Shown here: positions 1 through 8,452 of the stretch, in pieces | How the letters are laid out: every line of letters starts with the position of its first letter | Numbering within the stretch: position 1 is the first letter of the stretch | NCBI GenBank assembly: GCA_030652215.1 | Contig: JAUSBC010000008.1 | Span: forward strand, 1-64,000 | Direction of reading: 5' to 3' | DNA from: Sideroxyarcus sp. | GTDB taxonomy: Bacteria > Pseudomonadota > Gammaproteobacteria > Burkholderiales > Gallionellaceae | Length of the DNA: 64,000 nt | Translations under genes and position numbers: made by a program | Notes under the pieces: model-generated | Seen by the model: the letters and a program-made list of their open reading frames with translations, nothing else | The model's database searches: none | What the model was told of the DNA's origin: nothing

Positions 1-657
1 CACAATCTGGTGATGACCATGATCGGCGCTTCCCTGCTGTGGGTGGGTTGGTTCGGTTTCAACGCGGGTTCCGCGCTGGAAGCGGGCGGTACAGCTACCC
101 TGGCCTTCGCTAACACCCTGATCGCTACTGCTGCCGCAGTGTTGACCTGGATGGGCGCGGAATGGCTGTTGAAGGGCAAACCCAGTCTGCTGGGTGCTGC
201 ATCCGGTGCGGTTGCCGGTCTGGTTGCCATCACCCCGGCTTGCGGTTGGGTCGGCATCGGCGGCGGTCTGATCATCGGTGCACTGGCTGGTGTGGTCTGC
301 TTCTGGGGCGTGACCGGTCTGAAGAAGATGCTGGGTGCGGACGACGCGCTGGACGTGTTCGGCATCCACGGCATCGGCGGTATCCTGGGCGCGCTGCTCA
401 CCGGCGTGTTCAACGGCTTCGACATGGGCGGCACCGGCATCATCGACTACGTTAACAACACCGTCGTCACAACCGAGATGGGCGCGCAAGTGTGGATACA
501 AGCGCAAGCTGTGCTCACGACTCTGGTCTGGTCCGGTGTGGTCGCCTTCGTCTGCTACAAGATTGTTGACCTGACTATCGGTCTGCGTGTTGCGGAAGAT
601 GCGGAACGCGAAGGCCTGGATACAACGGCTCACGGCGAGAAAGCTTACAACCTGTAA
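1..657 (+). CDS. amtB: Ammonium transporter Amt/AmtB, C-terminal part (5' end outside window)
   Basis: This is the C-terminal part (218 residues) of an Amt/MEP/Rh-family inner-membrane ammonium channel. The reading frame is open from base 1, so the gene starts upstream of the window. Hydrophobic membrane segments alternate with glycine-rich loops. The motif DVFGIHGIGG contains the second pore histidine of the family's twin-His pair (known from AmtB structures). The tail, which includes the stretch AEDAEREGLD, fits the cytoplasmic C-terminus that contacts PII proteins. The gene ends at a TAA followed by a strong intrinsic terminator. amtB usually follows a PII gene (glnK), which would lie upstream and cannot be seen. 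Its position beside a nitrogen-scavenging locus fits ammonium uptake under nitrogen limitation. Confidence 0.95.
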   Translation, partial: HNLVMTMIGASLLWVGWFGFNAGSALEAGGTATLAFANTLIATAAAVLTWMGAEWLLKGKPSLLGAASGAVAGLVAITPACGWVGIGGGLIIGALAGVVCFWGVTGLKKMLGADDALDVFGIHGIGGILGALLTGVFNGFDMGGTGIIDYVNNTVVTTEMGAQVWIQAQAVLTTLVWSGVVAFVCYKIVDLTIGLRVAEDAEREGLDTTAHGEKAYNL

Positions 658-678
658 TCCCTTGCAGGCAGGCAACAG

Positions 679-706
679 AAAAGGGCATCTTCGGATGCCC
701 TTTTCA
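679..706 (+). terminator. Intrinsic terminator after amtB
   Basis: A perfect 7-bp stem (683-689 pairs with 694-700) is closed by a stable UUCG tetraloop and followed by a short T-run. It starts about 20 bp after the amtB stop codon. Confidence 0.9.
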
Positions 707-735
707 TTAGAGACACGATGTAAGGAGGAATCAAA

Positions 736-1011
736 ATGTCCGCAGACAAGGAAGCATTATTTTCTTTGGCAGGCCGCATGCACGTTTTGTTACGGCGCGA
801 AATCAACCGCATCATCGACGTCGAATGGATGTGTGCCGATCCCGTCTATGCCAAAGAGGTCATCAAGTTGGCGCGCACTGTCGATTCAGACGAATTGCAC
901 AAACTGGCCGAGCGGGTGGAAGAAGTGCATCCGCGGTTGCCCCGGATAGAGCGTTTTGTCGCCCCGATCCCGCAGCATGAGGAATCGAAATACGTGGCGA
1001 CCTTGCGTTGA
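736..1011 (+). CDS. Small hypothetical protein (91 aa)
   Basis: I do not recognise this protein. It is 91 residues long, charged and mostly helical in character, with no signal peptide or membrane segment. The ATG is preceded by a strong AAGGAGG ribosome-binding site at 722-728, and the gene lies between two intrinsic terminators, so it is probably a real monocistronic gene. Visible features are a helix rich in Arg and Glu near the N-terminus (LLRREINRIID), one Cys next to a Trp-Met pair (VEWMCADP) and a proline-containing tail. Function cannot be inferred from sequence alone. Confidence 0.75.
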   Translation: MSADKEALFSLAGRMHVLLRREINRIIDVEWMCADPVYAKEVIKLARTVDSDELHKLAERVEEVHPRLPRIERFVAPIPQHEESKYVATLR

Positions 1012-1043
1012 TCGCTCAAGAAGATCATTTAGGAATAAGTATC

Positions 1044-1068
1044 GGGCACTTTGCGGTGCCCTTTTTTT
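1044..1068 (+). terminator. Intrinsic terminator after the 91-aa gene
   Basis: A 6-bp GC-rich stem (GGGCAC at 1044-1049 pairs with GTGCCC at 1056-1061) is followed directly by seven T residues. It lies about 30 bp after the stop codon. The stretch from 1069 to 1259 shows no further gene. Confidence 0.88.
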
Positions 1069-1259
1069 GAGCATGGTGGAGATGGCTAAAAGAACGCAGC
1101 GACCCACAGGCGACCAGCTCGAATCTGAACTGCGGAGGGATAGCCGGATTTGCTGAAAATGTATTGCCTGGACTTCAGCAATCAAGAACCAACTGCAGAG
1201 ATATTAATGATGCAGCGCCCACGTGGTCTCAAAAGTAGTGTCTCGTTCGAGAAGTTCTT

Positions 1260-1769
1260 CTATTTCGTGTTCCGTTTGCGAATTGCGTGTGTTTCGGCAT
1301 TGCTCTCGCTGCCCGACAGCGGGTGCACCGGCGGAATGACCGCAGCCAACAACTGTAAACGACCCGTGACAATGCCGCGGAGAGTAATTATCTCATTGGC
1401 AATTGCTTGCAGCTTTGCCGCAGGCCCCTGCACCAGAATGACTTCCATCAACTGGCCTTCAGTAAGGTGGACATGCAGTGAACTGATTACTTCATTGATG
1501 TGTTTGAACTGCAGATCGGCCAGTTTCTTTTGCAGGTCCCGTGTCAGGCGGTCGTACAGCAAGGTGATCGTGCCCACCATCACTTCATTGCCCAGCGTGC
1601 GTTTGTGCTCGCTGAGCTGGTAGTTCACCATTTCGCCTATTGCCTGCGAACGACTTTCGTAACCTCGGCTTTCCACCATACGGTCAAGCTCGGTCAGCAG
1701 CGGCGGCGGCAAAGAGATGCTGACGCGGCTGACCGGAGTGGATACCTTCTTTTGCTTGCTGTCGTTCAT
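1260..1769 (-). CDS. NikR-like ribbon-helix-helix transcriptional regulator
   Basis: The 169-residue protein has a CopG/NikR-type ribbon-helix-helix DNA-binding domain (about residues 15-60, with RVSISLPPPLLTELDRMV) and an ACT-like NikR C-terminal domain containing HVHLTEGQLMEVI. E. coli NikR binds nickel through His76, His87, His89 and Cys95. Here the HVH pair (87/89 equivalents) is kept, but alignment by eye puts Phe at the His76 position and Leu at the Cys95 position. A canonical square-planar nickel site is therefore unlikely, and the effector may be another metal or a small molecule. The protein is about 30 residues longer than E. coli NikR, with a charged tail. It is encoded on the same strand as, and downstream of, the nitrogen operon, and may regulate it. 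Its start codon abuts an inverted-repeat element that also supplies the sequence upstream of the ATG. Confidence 0.85.
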   Translation of the reverse strand: MNDSKQKKVSTPVSRVSISLPPPLLTELDRMVESRGYESRSQAIGEMVNYQLSEHKRTLGNEVMVGTITLLYDRLTRDLQKKLADLQFKHINEVISSLHVHLTEGQLMEVILVQGPAAKLQAIANEIITLRGIVTGRLQLLAAVIPPVHPLSGSESNAETHAIRKRNTK

Positions 1770-2004
1770 CCTAGAAACCTTAGTTGGACGGAGTGTAGTG
1801 TATGTTCATCGTGGTGCAGGGCAAGGCGCGTCGACGAGGAATGGTCATTCCATTCCGAGGAGGAGCAACGCCGCCATGCGCCGCGAGGGACATGCAATAC
1901 ACTTCGTAGCGACTTCACCAAATGGGTGAGCGTGGATAAATTCGAAATACTTTCATATTCATTTCCTTGCGAGCTCAATGGAGCGGTCAACTGAGGTTTC
2001 TAGG
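1770..2004. repeat. MITE-like element with 17-bp terminal inverted repeats
   Basis: The ends 1770-1786 and 1988-2004 are inverted copies of CCTAGAAACCTYAGTTG with one mismatch. They enclose about 200 bp with no convincing gene. The left end touches the start codon of the NikR-like gene, and the right end lies 17 bp from the glutamine synthetase stop codon. No clear target-site duplication is visible. It is too short to encode a transposase, so if mobile it would be non-autonomous. The interval between the two genes contains nothing else recognisable. Confidence 0.6.
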
Positions 2005-2021
2005 TTGAATTGCCCGTTCTT

Positions 2022-3383
2022 TCAGAACATGTAGCTGTAGCGCTCCACCTCCCACTTGCTCACGGTGAGGTGATAAGTCTCCCATTCCTCGGTCTTGTAG
2101 CGGATGAACTCTTCCTTCAATTCTTTGCCCAGCGCCTGCTCGACCAATGGGTCTTCTGCAAATGCAGCCACGGCTTCCTGTAGTGTTTGCGGCAAGAATT
2201 CTATGCCGCGCTTGGCGCGTTCGGCCTCGGAGATGTCGTACAGATTGTCTTCATTGGGATTGCCGGGGTTGAGGCCTTCGCGGATCCCTTCCAGACCTGC
2301 GGCAAGCACCAGCGCCGCCGCCAGGTACGGGTTCACTGCACCGTCGGCATTGCGCGATTCACAGCGGCCGCCGCCGGAAGGTACACGCACCGAGTTGGTA
2401 CGATTGTTGGAGCCGTAGGAATTGAATACGGGAGCCCAGGTGAAATAGCTCATCGCTCCCCTGCGCACCAGACGCTTGTAACTGTTGACGGTCGGCGCAA
2501 ACACCGCGCACAGGGCGCGTCCGTGTTTGAGGATGCCGCCGATGAACTGGTAACCCAGCGGGGTCAGGCCGATGCCGCGCGGGTCATCCTTGAGATCGCA
2601 GGCAAACAGATTTTTCCCGGTCTTCAAATCGTACAGCGACATGTTGAAGTGGGCCGCATTGCCGGTCTTGTCGGCGAAGGGTTTGGGCATCATGGTGGCG
2701 AGCAAACCCTCTTCCTTGGCGTAGTGCTTGGCCATGTAGCGGAAGAAAATCAGACGGTCGCAAGTGGTGAGAGCATCGGCATAGTTGAAGTCGAATTCGA
2801 ACTGACCGTTGGCATCTTCGTGGTCGAACGAATACAAGTCCCAGCCCAGTCCGTTGATGGCGGTGGCCATTTTGTCGAGCCAACTGAAACTGTTGGTGAA
2901 ACCGCGTACGTCGTAGCAGGATTTGGTCAGCTTGTCTTCCGCATCCGGCACCGAGAGCTTGCCCTCTGCATCCTGCTTGAGCAAAAAGATCTCGCACTCG
3001 ATACCGAGGTTCATGCCGTAACCCAGTTCGGCCGCTTTTGCCATCTGGTTTTTCAGTGCGACGCGCGTATTCAACGGGTACGGCTTGCCTTGGAAATGAT
3101 TGTCGGCCGGCATCCAGGCGATCTTGGGTTCCCACGGCAACTGGATCACGCTGTTGAGATCCGGTACCGAGGTGAGTTCGTCATCGTTTGGCGCCTGTCC
3201 CAATCCGTCCAGCGCATAGCCGGTGTAGCGTTCCGAGCCTTTGGCCATGTGGCCGAGATGATCGATGGGAACCACTTTGGCTTTGGGAACACCGTGGATA
3301 TCCACGTAGGCGCCGATGCAGTACTTGACCCCTTTATCGGATAGTTCTTTTTGCAGCTTGGGTACATCTATGTTCGTGTTCAT
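2022..3383 (-). CDS. glnT: GlnT-type (type III-like) glutamine synthetase family ligase
   Basis: The product (453 residues from the chosen start) belongs to the glutamine synthetase superfamily and resembles the GlnT group, which ligates glutamate with ammonia or small amines using ATP. Family signatures are visible: metal-binding GIECEIFLL, the segment [20 protein letters not shown] containing the ATP-site K-P...H-N-S pattern, and [20 protein letters not shown] with the Arg/Glu glutamate-site residues. The Tyr of the adenylylation loop of ordinary GlnA is not evident. Two in-frame ATGs exist. The one at 3383 is better spaced from AAGGA than the one at 3389. It is the last gene of the ABC-transporter operon, 34 bp after the creatininase-family gene, which suggests assimilation of the amine or ammonia released by that pathway. 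Confidence 0.9.
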   Translation of the reverse strand: MNTNIDVPKLQKELSDKGVKYCIGAYVDIHGVPKAKVVPIDHLGHMAKGSERYTGYALDGLGQAPNDDELTSVPDLNSVIQLPWEPKIAWMPADNHFQGKPYPLNTRVALKNQMAKAAELGYGMNLGIECEIFLLKQDAEGKLSVPDAEDKLTKSCYDVRGFTNSFSWLDKMATAINGLGWDLYSFDHEDANGQFEFDFNYADALTTCDRLIFFRYMAKHYAKEEGLLATMMPKPFADKTGNAAHFNMSLYDLKTGKNLFACDLKDDPRGIGLTPLGYQFIGGILKHGRALCAVFAPTVNSYKRLVRRGAMSYFTWAPVFNSYGSNNRTNSVRVPSGGGRCESRNADGAVNPYLAAALVLAAGLEGIREGLNPGNPNEDNLYDISEAERAKRGIEFLPQTLQEAVAAFAEDPLVEQALGKELKEEFIRYKTEEWETYHLTVSKWEVERYSYMF

Positions 3384-3417
3384 TGCCATTCCTTTGTGTT
3401 GTGTCGGGGTTAGTCAA

Positions 3418-4200
3418 TTACGAACCGCTCGTCGCGGCATCGTCAAAATGTGAGTCGTAACAAAAATCCAGCGGAGGCGTTTCAGTCAGGCCTTTCATAA
3501 TCAGTGCACTGGCGTCTTCCACCATCCACTCAAAACCTGTGCGTCCCTTTTCAAGGCTCGCCTGGCTCGGCATTCCGGTGACGCCATTCAGGCTGGTGCG
3601 GTTGACCGGGTGCGGGAATACACAGCCCGCAGTCCGGTCCGGGTCGTCGGCGGCTGCACACAATTCGCTGCGCACCAATTCAGGCGCGATCGACAGCATC
3701 AACGAGGTCTCCGCATCGTTGCCATGCCAGTCAGCGGCATCGGCAAAGTGAAACTGGCGCACGCGCGCGCTGAGCGTGGCACTGCTGAGGACGGTCACCT
3801 GCAAGTCGTCGTGTTCGGCACGCAACATTTCCAGCGCACAGCGTAAAGGCGCCGCGTTGGTGACATGCGCATTCACGATGAACAGGCGACGCACGCCGCT
3901 GAGGTAAGCCCAGTCGCCGACCTGCTTGACCAGTTCGATCAGGGTGATCGGTTGCAGCGAAATGGTTCCGGGCCAGCGCTTGCTGTGCCCCAAGGAGCAG
4001 CCATAAGGCAAGGTGGGCAGTACGGGCACCCGGGTCTTTTCGGAGACCGCCAGAGACAGCTCCTCGGCGATCACAAAGTCGACACCGCAACCCAGATGCG
4101 GGCCGTGTTGCTCGGTGGCCCCCACCGGCAAGAGGGCGGCATGGTTCACCGCAGCCAATACGGCGGGGATTTCAGACCAGGTTAGTTCAGACCAGCGCAT
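3418..4200 (-). CDS. Creatininase-family amidohydrolase
   Basis: The 260-residue protein belongs to the creatininase/FAPy-deformylase family of di-metal amidohydrolases, which hydrolyse cyclic or formyl amides. The N-terminal signature LLPVGATEQHGPHLGCGVD supplies the Glu, His and Asp metal ligands. IVNAHVTN carries the next His in place of the commoner NGHGGN or NGHYEN, and DWHGNDAETSLML carries the late His/Glu pair. Metal ligands therefore look intact, while second-shell residues differ from characterised enzymes. It lies 4 bp after the ABC ATPase gene and upstream of glnT, so it probably acts on the imported substrate or a product of it. The substrate cannot be read from sequence; a guanidino or ureido compound is a reasonable guess from context. 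Confidence 0.85.
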   Translation of the reverse strand: MRWSELTWSEIPAVLAAVNHAALLPVGATEQHGPHLGCGVDFVIAEELSLAVSEKTRVPVLPTLPYGCSLGHSKRWPGTISLQPITLIELVKQVGDWAYLSGVRRLFIVNAHVTNAAPLRCALEMLRAEHDDLQVTVLSSATLSARVRQFHFADAADWHGNDAETSLMLSIAPELVRSELCAAADDPDRTAGCVFPHPVNRTSLNGVTGMPSQASLEKGRTGFEWMVEDASALIMKGLTETPPLDFCYDSHFDDAATSGS

Positions 4201-4204
4201 GTTG

Positions 4205-5122
4205 TTATTCCACGTTATCGGTTACATGGGTAAAGCGGAGCAGATGCGGCTTGATGGCCTTTTCATCTTCGTTTTCTTCGTGCTGCACAGGCGGGTGGAT
4301 CAGCTCTTCCAGACGCTGCTTGGTGGCGCGGAATTCCGGTCCGCCAAATTGAGCAGTTGAGCGGGGACGCGGAACCGGGACTTCGATCATTTCCTGCACC
4401 TCGCCCGGATGCGCTTTCAGGACCAGAATGCGGTCCGCCAGAAAGATGGCTTCATCCAGATCGTGCGTGATGAACACGATGGTGATGTCCACGTTGCGCC
4501 AGATATCCAGCAAGTTGGTTTGCATCTTGATGCGGGTCTGGGCATCCAGCGCACCGAAAGGTTCATCCATCAGCAGAATGCGCGGCTGATTCACCAGCGC
4601 GCGGGCAATCGCCACACGCTGGCGCATGCCGCCGGAAAGCTGATGCGGGTAAGCATTGGCAAACTTGTCCAGGCCCACCAGTTCAAGCCATAGCAGAGCA
4701 TCGCGTTCCGCCATATCGTGGCTGGCGCCGTTCATCTCCGGCCCGAACATCACGTTCTTTTTTACGGTCAGCCACGGAAACAGCGAGTAGCCCTGAAATA
4801 CCATGCCTCTGTCCTGTCCCGGACCGGTTACCGGCTTGCCATCCAGCAGCATTTCGCCGGAGCTGTGTTTTTCCAATCCGGCGAGTGTTCTGACCAGAGT
4901 GGATTTGCCGCAGCCGGACGGTCCCACCACACAAACGATCTCCCGCCGGTGGATCTCGAAATTGATATCGCGCAGCGCTTCCACTTCGCCCTGCGCCGAG
5001 ATGTATTTTTTCCCCAGATGGCGAGCTTCCAGAATCACTTCGCGCTGCCTGATCTTGTCAAAGCGGGCGCGTACAGCGTCTGACTGTTGCAAATAGGTTT
5101 TATTGCCGGTATCAATAGTCAT
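4205..5122 (-). CDS. NitT/TauT-family ABC transporter ATP-binding protein
   Basis: This is the cytoplasmic ATPase subunit (305 residues) of the import system. Visible motifs are Walker [10 protein letters not shown] near residue 70, the signature [15 protein letters not shown], Walker [13 protein letters not shown] and the H-loop FITHDLDEA. The N-terminus is about 30 residues longer than in typical TauB/SsuB/NrtD proteins. The C-terminus extends about 45 residues beyond the nucleotide-binding domain. The ATG is 3 bp after the permease stop codon, so the two are translationally close, and the creatininase-family gene follows 4 bp later. Confidence 0.93.
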   Translation of the reverse strand: MTIDTGNKTYLQQSDAVRARFDKIRQREVILEARHLGKKYISAQGEVEALRDINFEIHRREIVCVVGPSGCGKSTLVRTLAGLEKHSSGEMLLDGKPVTGPGQDRGMVFQGYSLFPWLTVKKNVMFGPEMNGASHDMAERDALLWLELVGLDKFANAYPHQLSGGMRQRVAIARALVNQPRILLMDEPFGALDAQTRIKMQTNLLDIWRNVDITIVFITHDLDEAIFLADRILVLKAHPGEVQEMIEVPVPRPRSTAQFGGPEFRATKQRLEELIHPPVQHEENEDEKAIKPHLLRFTHVTDNVE

Positions 5123-5125
5123 GGC

Positions 5126-6103
5126 TCATTCTTTCTTCTGGCTTCTGTCCCACGGGAAGAGTCGACGTCCCAGCTTTCCCAACAAGATATCCATACCGAA
5201 GCCGATGATCCCTATCATCATGATGGCGGCATAGACATTGTCGAAATGCTGGTAGCGGGCTTGTTGCGTGATGAACCAGGTGATGCCGGAACTGGTGCCG
5301 ATCAACTCGGCCACAATCAGATATGTCCACGCCCATCCCAGCAGGATGCGCTGGTCGCGATACAGATCGGGAAGGATTCCGGGCACCACCACGCGCGACA
5401 GCATACGCAGGCGGCCCGTTCCCAAGGTCAGCGCGGCCTCGACAATGGTGGGATCAAGCTTGCGCGTGGTATTGGCAATGATGAGAATCTGCTGGAACAG
5501 CGTACCGATGACAATGATGGAAATTTTTGGTGCATCGTAAATACCGAGCACTGCAACGGCCAGTGCGCCGAATGCAGGCGCAGGCAAATATCGAAAGAAT
5601 TCAATGAACGGCTCGTTCAGACGGGCCATAGAGGAATAGGTGCCGGACAATATGCCCAGCGGGACGCCGATCAACGACGAAATCAGAAACCCCCAGAAGA
5701 TGATCGTAACGCTGTGCCACAGGCTTTCGTGCAGCCAGGGCAGGTCTTTCTGCTCGGGTGCTTTGGTAAAAGCAGTATAAAAAGCCTTCGCCACCTCATG
5801 TGGCGCGGGCAGGTAAATCGGATTGGCAGGTTTGCCCTGCGGCAATTCGAGATTTTGCGCCTGCATGCTGGTGAGTTCATCCTGGAACACACTCTTGTCC
5901 ACCAGCATGCCTGCACGGAAATAATCAACGCCACCCGGCACTTCTACAAGCATCTTCGGATGCCAGATGAAAGGTAAATAACTGACTGCGCACCAGATCA
6001 ACAACGGCAACAGGAATGAGCCAAGCACTTGCAGCGCATGCCTGCGCGCCATAAGCGATTTGCTTAACCATCCCGAAACGTTACTCATTCCTGTACCGAA
6101 CAT
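5126..6103 (-). CDS. NitT/TauT-family ABC transporter permease
   Basis: This is the inner-membrane permease subunit (325 residues). An N-terminal membrane segment (about residues 25-45) is followed by a long periplasmic stretch of about 80 residues, then the usual five or so membrane helices of the BPD_transp_1 domain. The EAA loop that contacts the ATPase is visible at VEAALTLGTGRLRMLSRVV. The ATG at 6103 is preceded by AGGGCG at a 7-bp spacing, and a GTG lies one codon upstream. The first helix plus extended periplasmic segment is longer than in TauC or SsuC. It lies 15 bp after the binding-protein gene. Confidence 0.92.
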   Translation of the reverse strand: MFGTGMSNVSGWLSKSLMARRHALQVLGSFLLPLLIWCAVSYLPFIWHPKMLVEVPGGVDYFRAGMLVDKSVFQDELTSMQAQNLELPQGKPANPIYLPAPHEVAKAFYTAFTKAPEQKDLPWLHESLWHSVTIIFWGFLISSLIGVPLGILSGTYSSMARLNEPFIEFFRYLPAPAFGALAVAVLGIYDAPKISIIVIGTLFQQILIIANTTRKLDPTIVEAALTLGTGRLRMLSRVVVPGILPDLYRDQRILLGWAWTYLIVAELIGTSSGITWFITQQARYQHFDNVYAAIMMIGIIGFGMDILLGKLGRRLFPWDRSQKKE

Positions 6104-6118
6104 CACAGTGCGCCCTGT

Positions 6119-7117
6119 TTATTTTGCGTTGTAAAAAGAAGGATCGATGTAGCTGCTTACGTCTTGTGCTGTCTTGTAGACGTCATTGGCCATATTGAAG
6201 TCATCTGCGATTTGCGACGAGCCATACAGCGATTTGAAACCCTTGCCCTTGACCATGATCTTTTTGCCTTCGCTCAGGTTCAGCAGCTTGGTACCTTTGA
6301 GCAGCGGCAAGTAAGCTTCCGGTGTCAGGCCGACGCGTGCGGACATGATCTTCACGGCATCCGGCTGGGTTTTCGGATCGTCGATGTATTTGACGACACG
6401 GTCCCAAACCTTCACCACTTTCTGCCAATCGGCGCGGCGCGCTTTCACGCTGGCCGGGTTAACGGCGACTACGTCGTAGATCAGGCCCGGCTCATCGGCG
6501 GAGGTATAGATCGCTTTCGAACCCGGAACGCCGGTCATTGCCTGGCCGGCGATTGGCTGCCACGCACCCACTGCCGCGATATCGGCGGAAGCCAGCATTT
6601 GCGGCATTTCATTTGTCTTGGCATTTACCAGCGTGACATCAGATTCTTTCATGCCGAGTTTCTTCAAGCCGTTCAGCAACAGCAGGTGTTCAACCAGACC
6701 CGGCTCCACTGATACTTTTTTGCCCTTGAGGTCTTTCAGCGATTTGATGCCGGGCTTGGCCACGATCATGTCGTTACCGTTGGAATAGTCGGTGATCAAA
6801 ATCATTGTGCCTTTGCCGCCACCCGAACCTGTTACCAGCGTATCGCCGTTGGTCATTGTCACCGCGTCGATCTTGCCGGAAGCAAACGCCTCCATCGAGG
6901 CCGAATAGTCGAACCATTCGAATTTGACATCCACACCTGCTTCCTTGAGCCAGCCTTTTTCGATAGCCACTTGCCAAGCCACCCAGCCGGGCCAGTCGCT
7001 GTAACCGATGGTCAACGGCTGCGCCGCATTTGCCGGAATGGAACAAAAGGCCGCAATCGAAACCAGCGCACCCGCCATCCAGAGTTTCATTGTGTTACCG
7101 AGTCTATTTACATTCAT
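6119..7117 (-). CDS. NitT/TauT-family ABC transporter substrate-binding protein
   Basis: This is a periplasmic binding protein (332 residues) of the NMT1/TauA-like family. The start at 7117 is preceded by GGAG and gives a normal signal peptide that ends near ANAAQ. The mature part begins with LTIGYSDWPGWVAWQVA, the usual first strand and helix of nitrate/taurine/sulfonate-type binding proteins. The ligand is unknown. Linkage to guanidine catabolism and to a GlnT/creatininase pair suggests guanidine or a guanidino/ureido compound. It is the first gene of the operon and follows a near-consensus sigma-54 promoter at 7181-7197. In-frame sequence up to 7171 would add an unlikely leader before the signal peptide. 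Confidence 0.92.
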   Translation of the reverse strand: MNVNRLGNTMKLWMAGALVSIAAFCSIPANAAQPLTIGYSDWPGWVAWQVAIEKGWLKEAGVDVKFEWFDYSASMEAFASGKIDAVTMTNGDTLVTGSGGGKGTMILITDYSNGNDMIVAKPGIKSLKDLKGKKVSVEPGLVEHLLLLNGLKKLGMKESDVTLVNAKTNEMPQMLASADIAAVGAWQPIAGQAMTGVPGSKAIYTSADEPGLIYDVVAVNPASVKARRADWQKVVKVWDRVVKYIDDPKTQPDAVKIMSARVGLTPEAYLPLLKGTKLLNLSEGKKIMVKGKGFKSLYGSSQIADDFNMANDVYKTAQDVSSYIDPSFYNAK

Positions 7118-7180
7118 GGTCGTCTCCAGTTTGTCGAAGGTATTACTAAAATGAATATTCGTAATATTCACAATCTATTT

Positions 7181-7197
7181 AGCAACAACGATGCCAA
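7181..7197 (-). promoter_or_regulatory. Sigma-54 promoter of the ABC transporter/glnT operon
   Basis: On the minus strand this reads TTGGCATCGTTGTTGCT, with the invariant GG (-24) and GC (-12) separated by exactly 10 bases and a near-perfect match to TGGCAYR-N4-TTGCW. It lies about 64 bp before the binding-protein start codon. The rest of 7118-7452 has no gene. Confidence 0.8.
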
Positions 7198-7282
7198 CGA
7201 ACTGATTACGTCACTTCTCATTGTTTATATTGATATTAGTGTGATTGGCTCAAATGGATTCGGGACGTGCACACACATTATT

Positions 7283-7321
7283 TGCACCAACATGGGACGC
7301 GTGGCGCACCAAAAGATGTAC
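7283..7321 (-). promoter_or_regulatory. Possible NtrC enhancer sites
   Basis: Two GCACCA half-sites are visible on the plus strand, each followed at a suitable distance by a degraded TGGTGC half: TGCACCAACATGGGAC at 7283-7298 and GCACCAAAAGATGTAC at 7306-7321. They lie roughly 110-150 bp upstream of the expected transcription start, a normal distance for NtrC enhancers. The second halves match only partly. Confidence 0.45.
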
Positions 7322-7452
7322 AACTGAAGTTAGTTTTGCCTGCGAGAACAATCACTGAATGTTTAAAGGTCAATTCGCGCATGCTCGTAAATCGGACCAT
7401 CGCTTGACCAACGAGGTGCAGAGTTGAATTTGATACGTGGAAGAGAGATTCC

Positions 7453-7531
7453 GTAGGTCGGGTTAGCGACAGCGTAACCCGACGTTGCTCTGTCTCATGA
7501 TGTCGGGTTACGCTGCGCTAACCCGACCTAC
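7453..7531. repeat. Paired REP-type palindromic element
   Basis: The outer arms 7453-7468 and 7516-7531 are perfect inverted copies of GTAGGTCGGGTTAGCG. Inner arms 7472-7483 and 7502-7513 (GCGTAACCCGAC and complement) add a second dyad. This sequence type (GTAGGTCGGGTTAGCG...CGTAACCCGACA) is a familiar REP family in proteobacteria. Its right end overlaps the last codons of the DMT permease gene and supplies its TAG stop codon. Confidence 0.85.
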
Positions 7532-8451
7532 AATGTAGCTTTGACTATAGGCATAAGTCCCGGATCGTGTGCAGCCGTTTCAGAGCGCGCTTCGATCACG
7601 GCTGCGGTCAGGATGAGAATCCCGCCGACGATCTCCTGTGCAGACAGATGTTCCCCACCGATCAACACTGCGGAGAACACACCCACCACCAGTTCGGCCA
7701 GCAGCAATATTGCCGCCTTGCCTGCATCCAGCCTGGCCACACCGTAAAAAGTCGCCAATGTGCCGGGTACTACCCAGAGCAAACTGAGTGCAGAAAGTAT
7801 TCCTATCTGGGTCGTATTGAGCATCTGCACGGGTTGTTCATCCCAAAGCAAAAAGCCGAGAGAGATCAGCGCGCATCCACCATTGATCGCAACCGCCCGC
7901 ACCGTGTCCGGCAAACCATGACCGACACGGATCGCGACATTATTGAGTGCGAAGGCCAGACCGGATGAAAGCGCCAGCAGATCCATCGCGGAAAGTGGCG
8001 TTGTGAATATCTCGGGACCGCCCAGTGTCGCGGCCAGTCCGGCCAGCGCGATGGCCAGCGCAATAATCCGCATCCGGGTGAACGCCTCGCCCAGAAATAT
8101 TCTGGCCGCCAGAATCGTCCAAACCGGTGCCAGATAGAACAACAGCATGACGCGTACCACGCTGCCTTCAGTAAGTGATGCGACCAGTGCTGCCGTGGCC
8201 CAACCACCCAGTGCGGCGATGAGAAGTATCAAACCGCTCTTCCCGCGCAATTGCACCAGGCTGCCCCGGACGAAGGGCAGCATCAGCAGCACAGACAGAC
8301 CAAAAGCGTACACCTGCACGATGCTGCCGTGGATGCCGAACATGCCCAGCGATTTGAGCGGCCACCAGAACAGCCCCCAGAACACAGAACCCAAGAGCAG
8401 GGCCGAGATTGCCTTTTGCTGAGGCTGAAGAGTTAGCGAAAGCGGAGCCAT
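7528..8451 (-). CDS. EamA/DMT-superfamily permease
   Basis: The 307-residue integral membrane protein has about ten hydrophobic helices in two tandem EamA-like halves of five. The first half starts at ISALLLGSVFWGLFWWPLK and the second near MDLLALSSGLAFALNNVAI. Members of this superfamily export or import small metabolites. It lies 1 bp downstream of a short remnant ORF and at the end of the guanidine-I riboswitch operon. Guanidine riboswitch regulons often contain guanidinium exporters of the SMR type, so a role in moving guanidine or a degradation intermediate is plausible but unproven. The last codons and stop overlap a REP palindrome, so the native C-terminus may have been altered. Confidence 0.85.
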   Translation of the reverse strand: MAPLSLTLQPQQKAISALLLGSVFWGLFWWPLKSLGMFGIHGSIVQVYAFGLSVLLMLPFVRGSLVQLRGKSGLILLIAALGGWATAALVASLTEGSVVRVMLLFYLAPVWTILAARIFLGEAFTRMRIIALAIALAGLAATLGGPEIFTTPLSAMDLLALSSGLAFALNNVAIRVGHGLPDTVRAVAINGGCALISLGFLLWDEQPVQMLNTTQIGILSALSLLWVVPGTLATFYGVARLDAGKAAILLLAELVVGVFSAVLIGGEHLSAQEIVGGILILTAAVIEARSETAAHDPGLMPIVKATL

Positions 8452-8452
8452 C

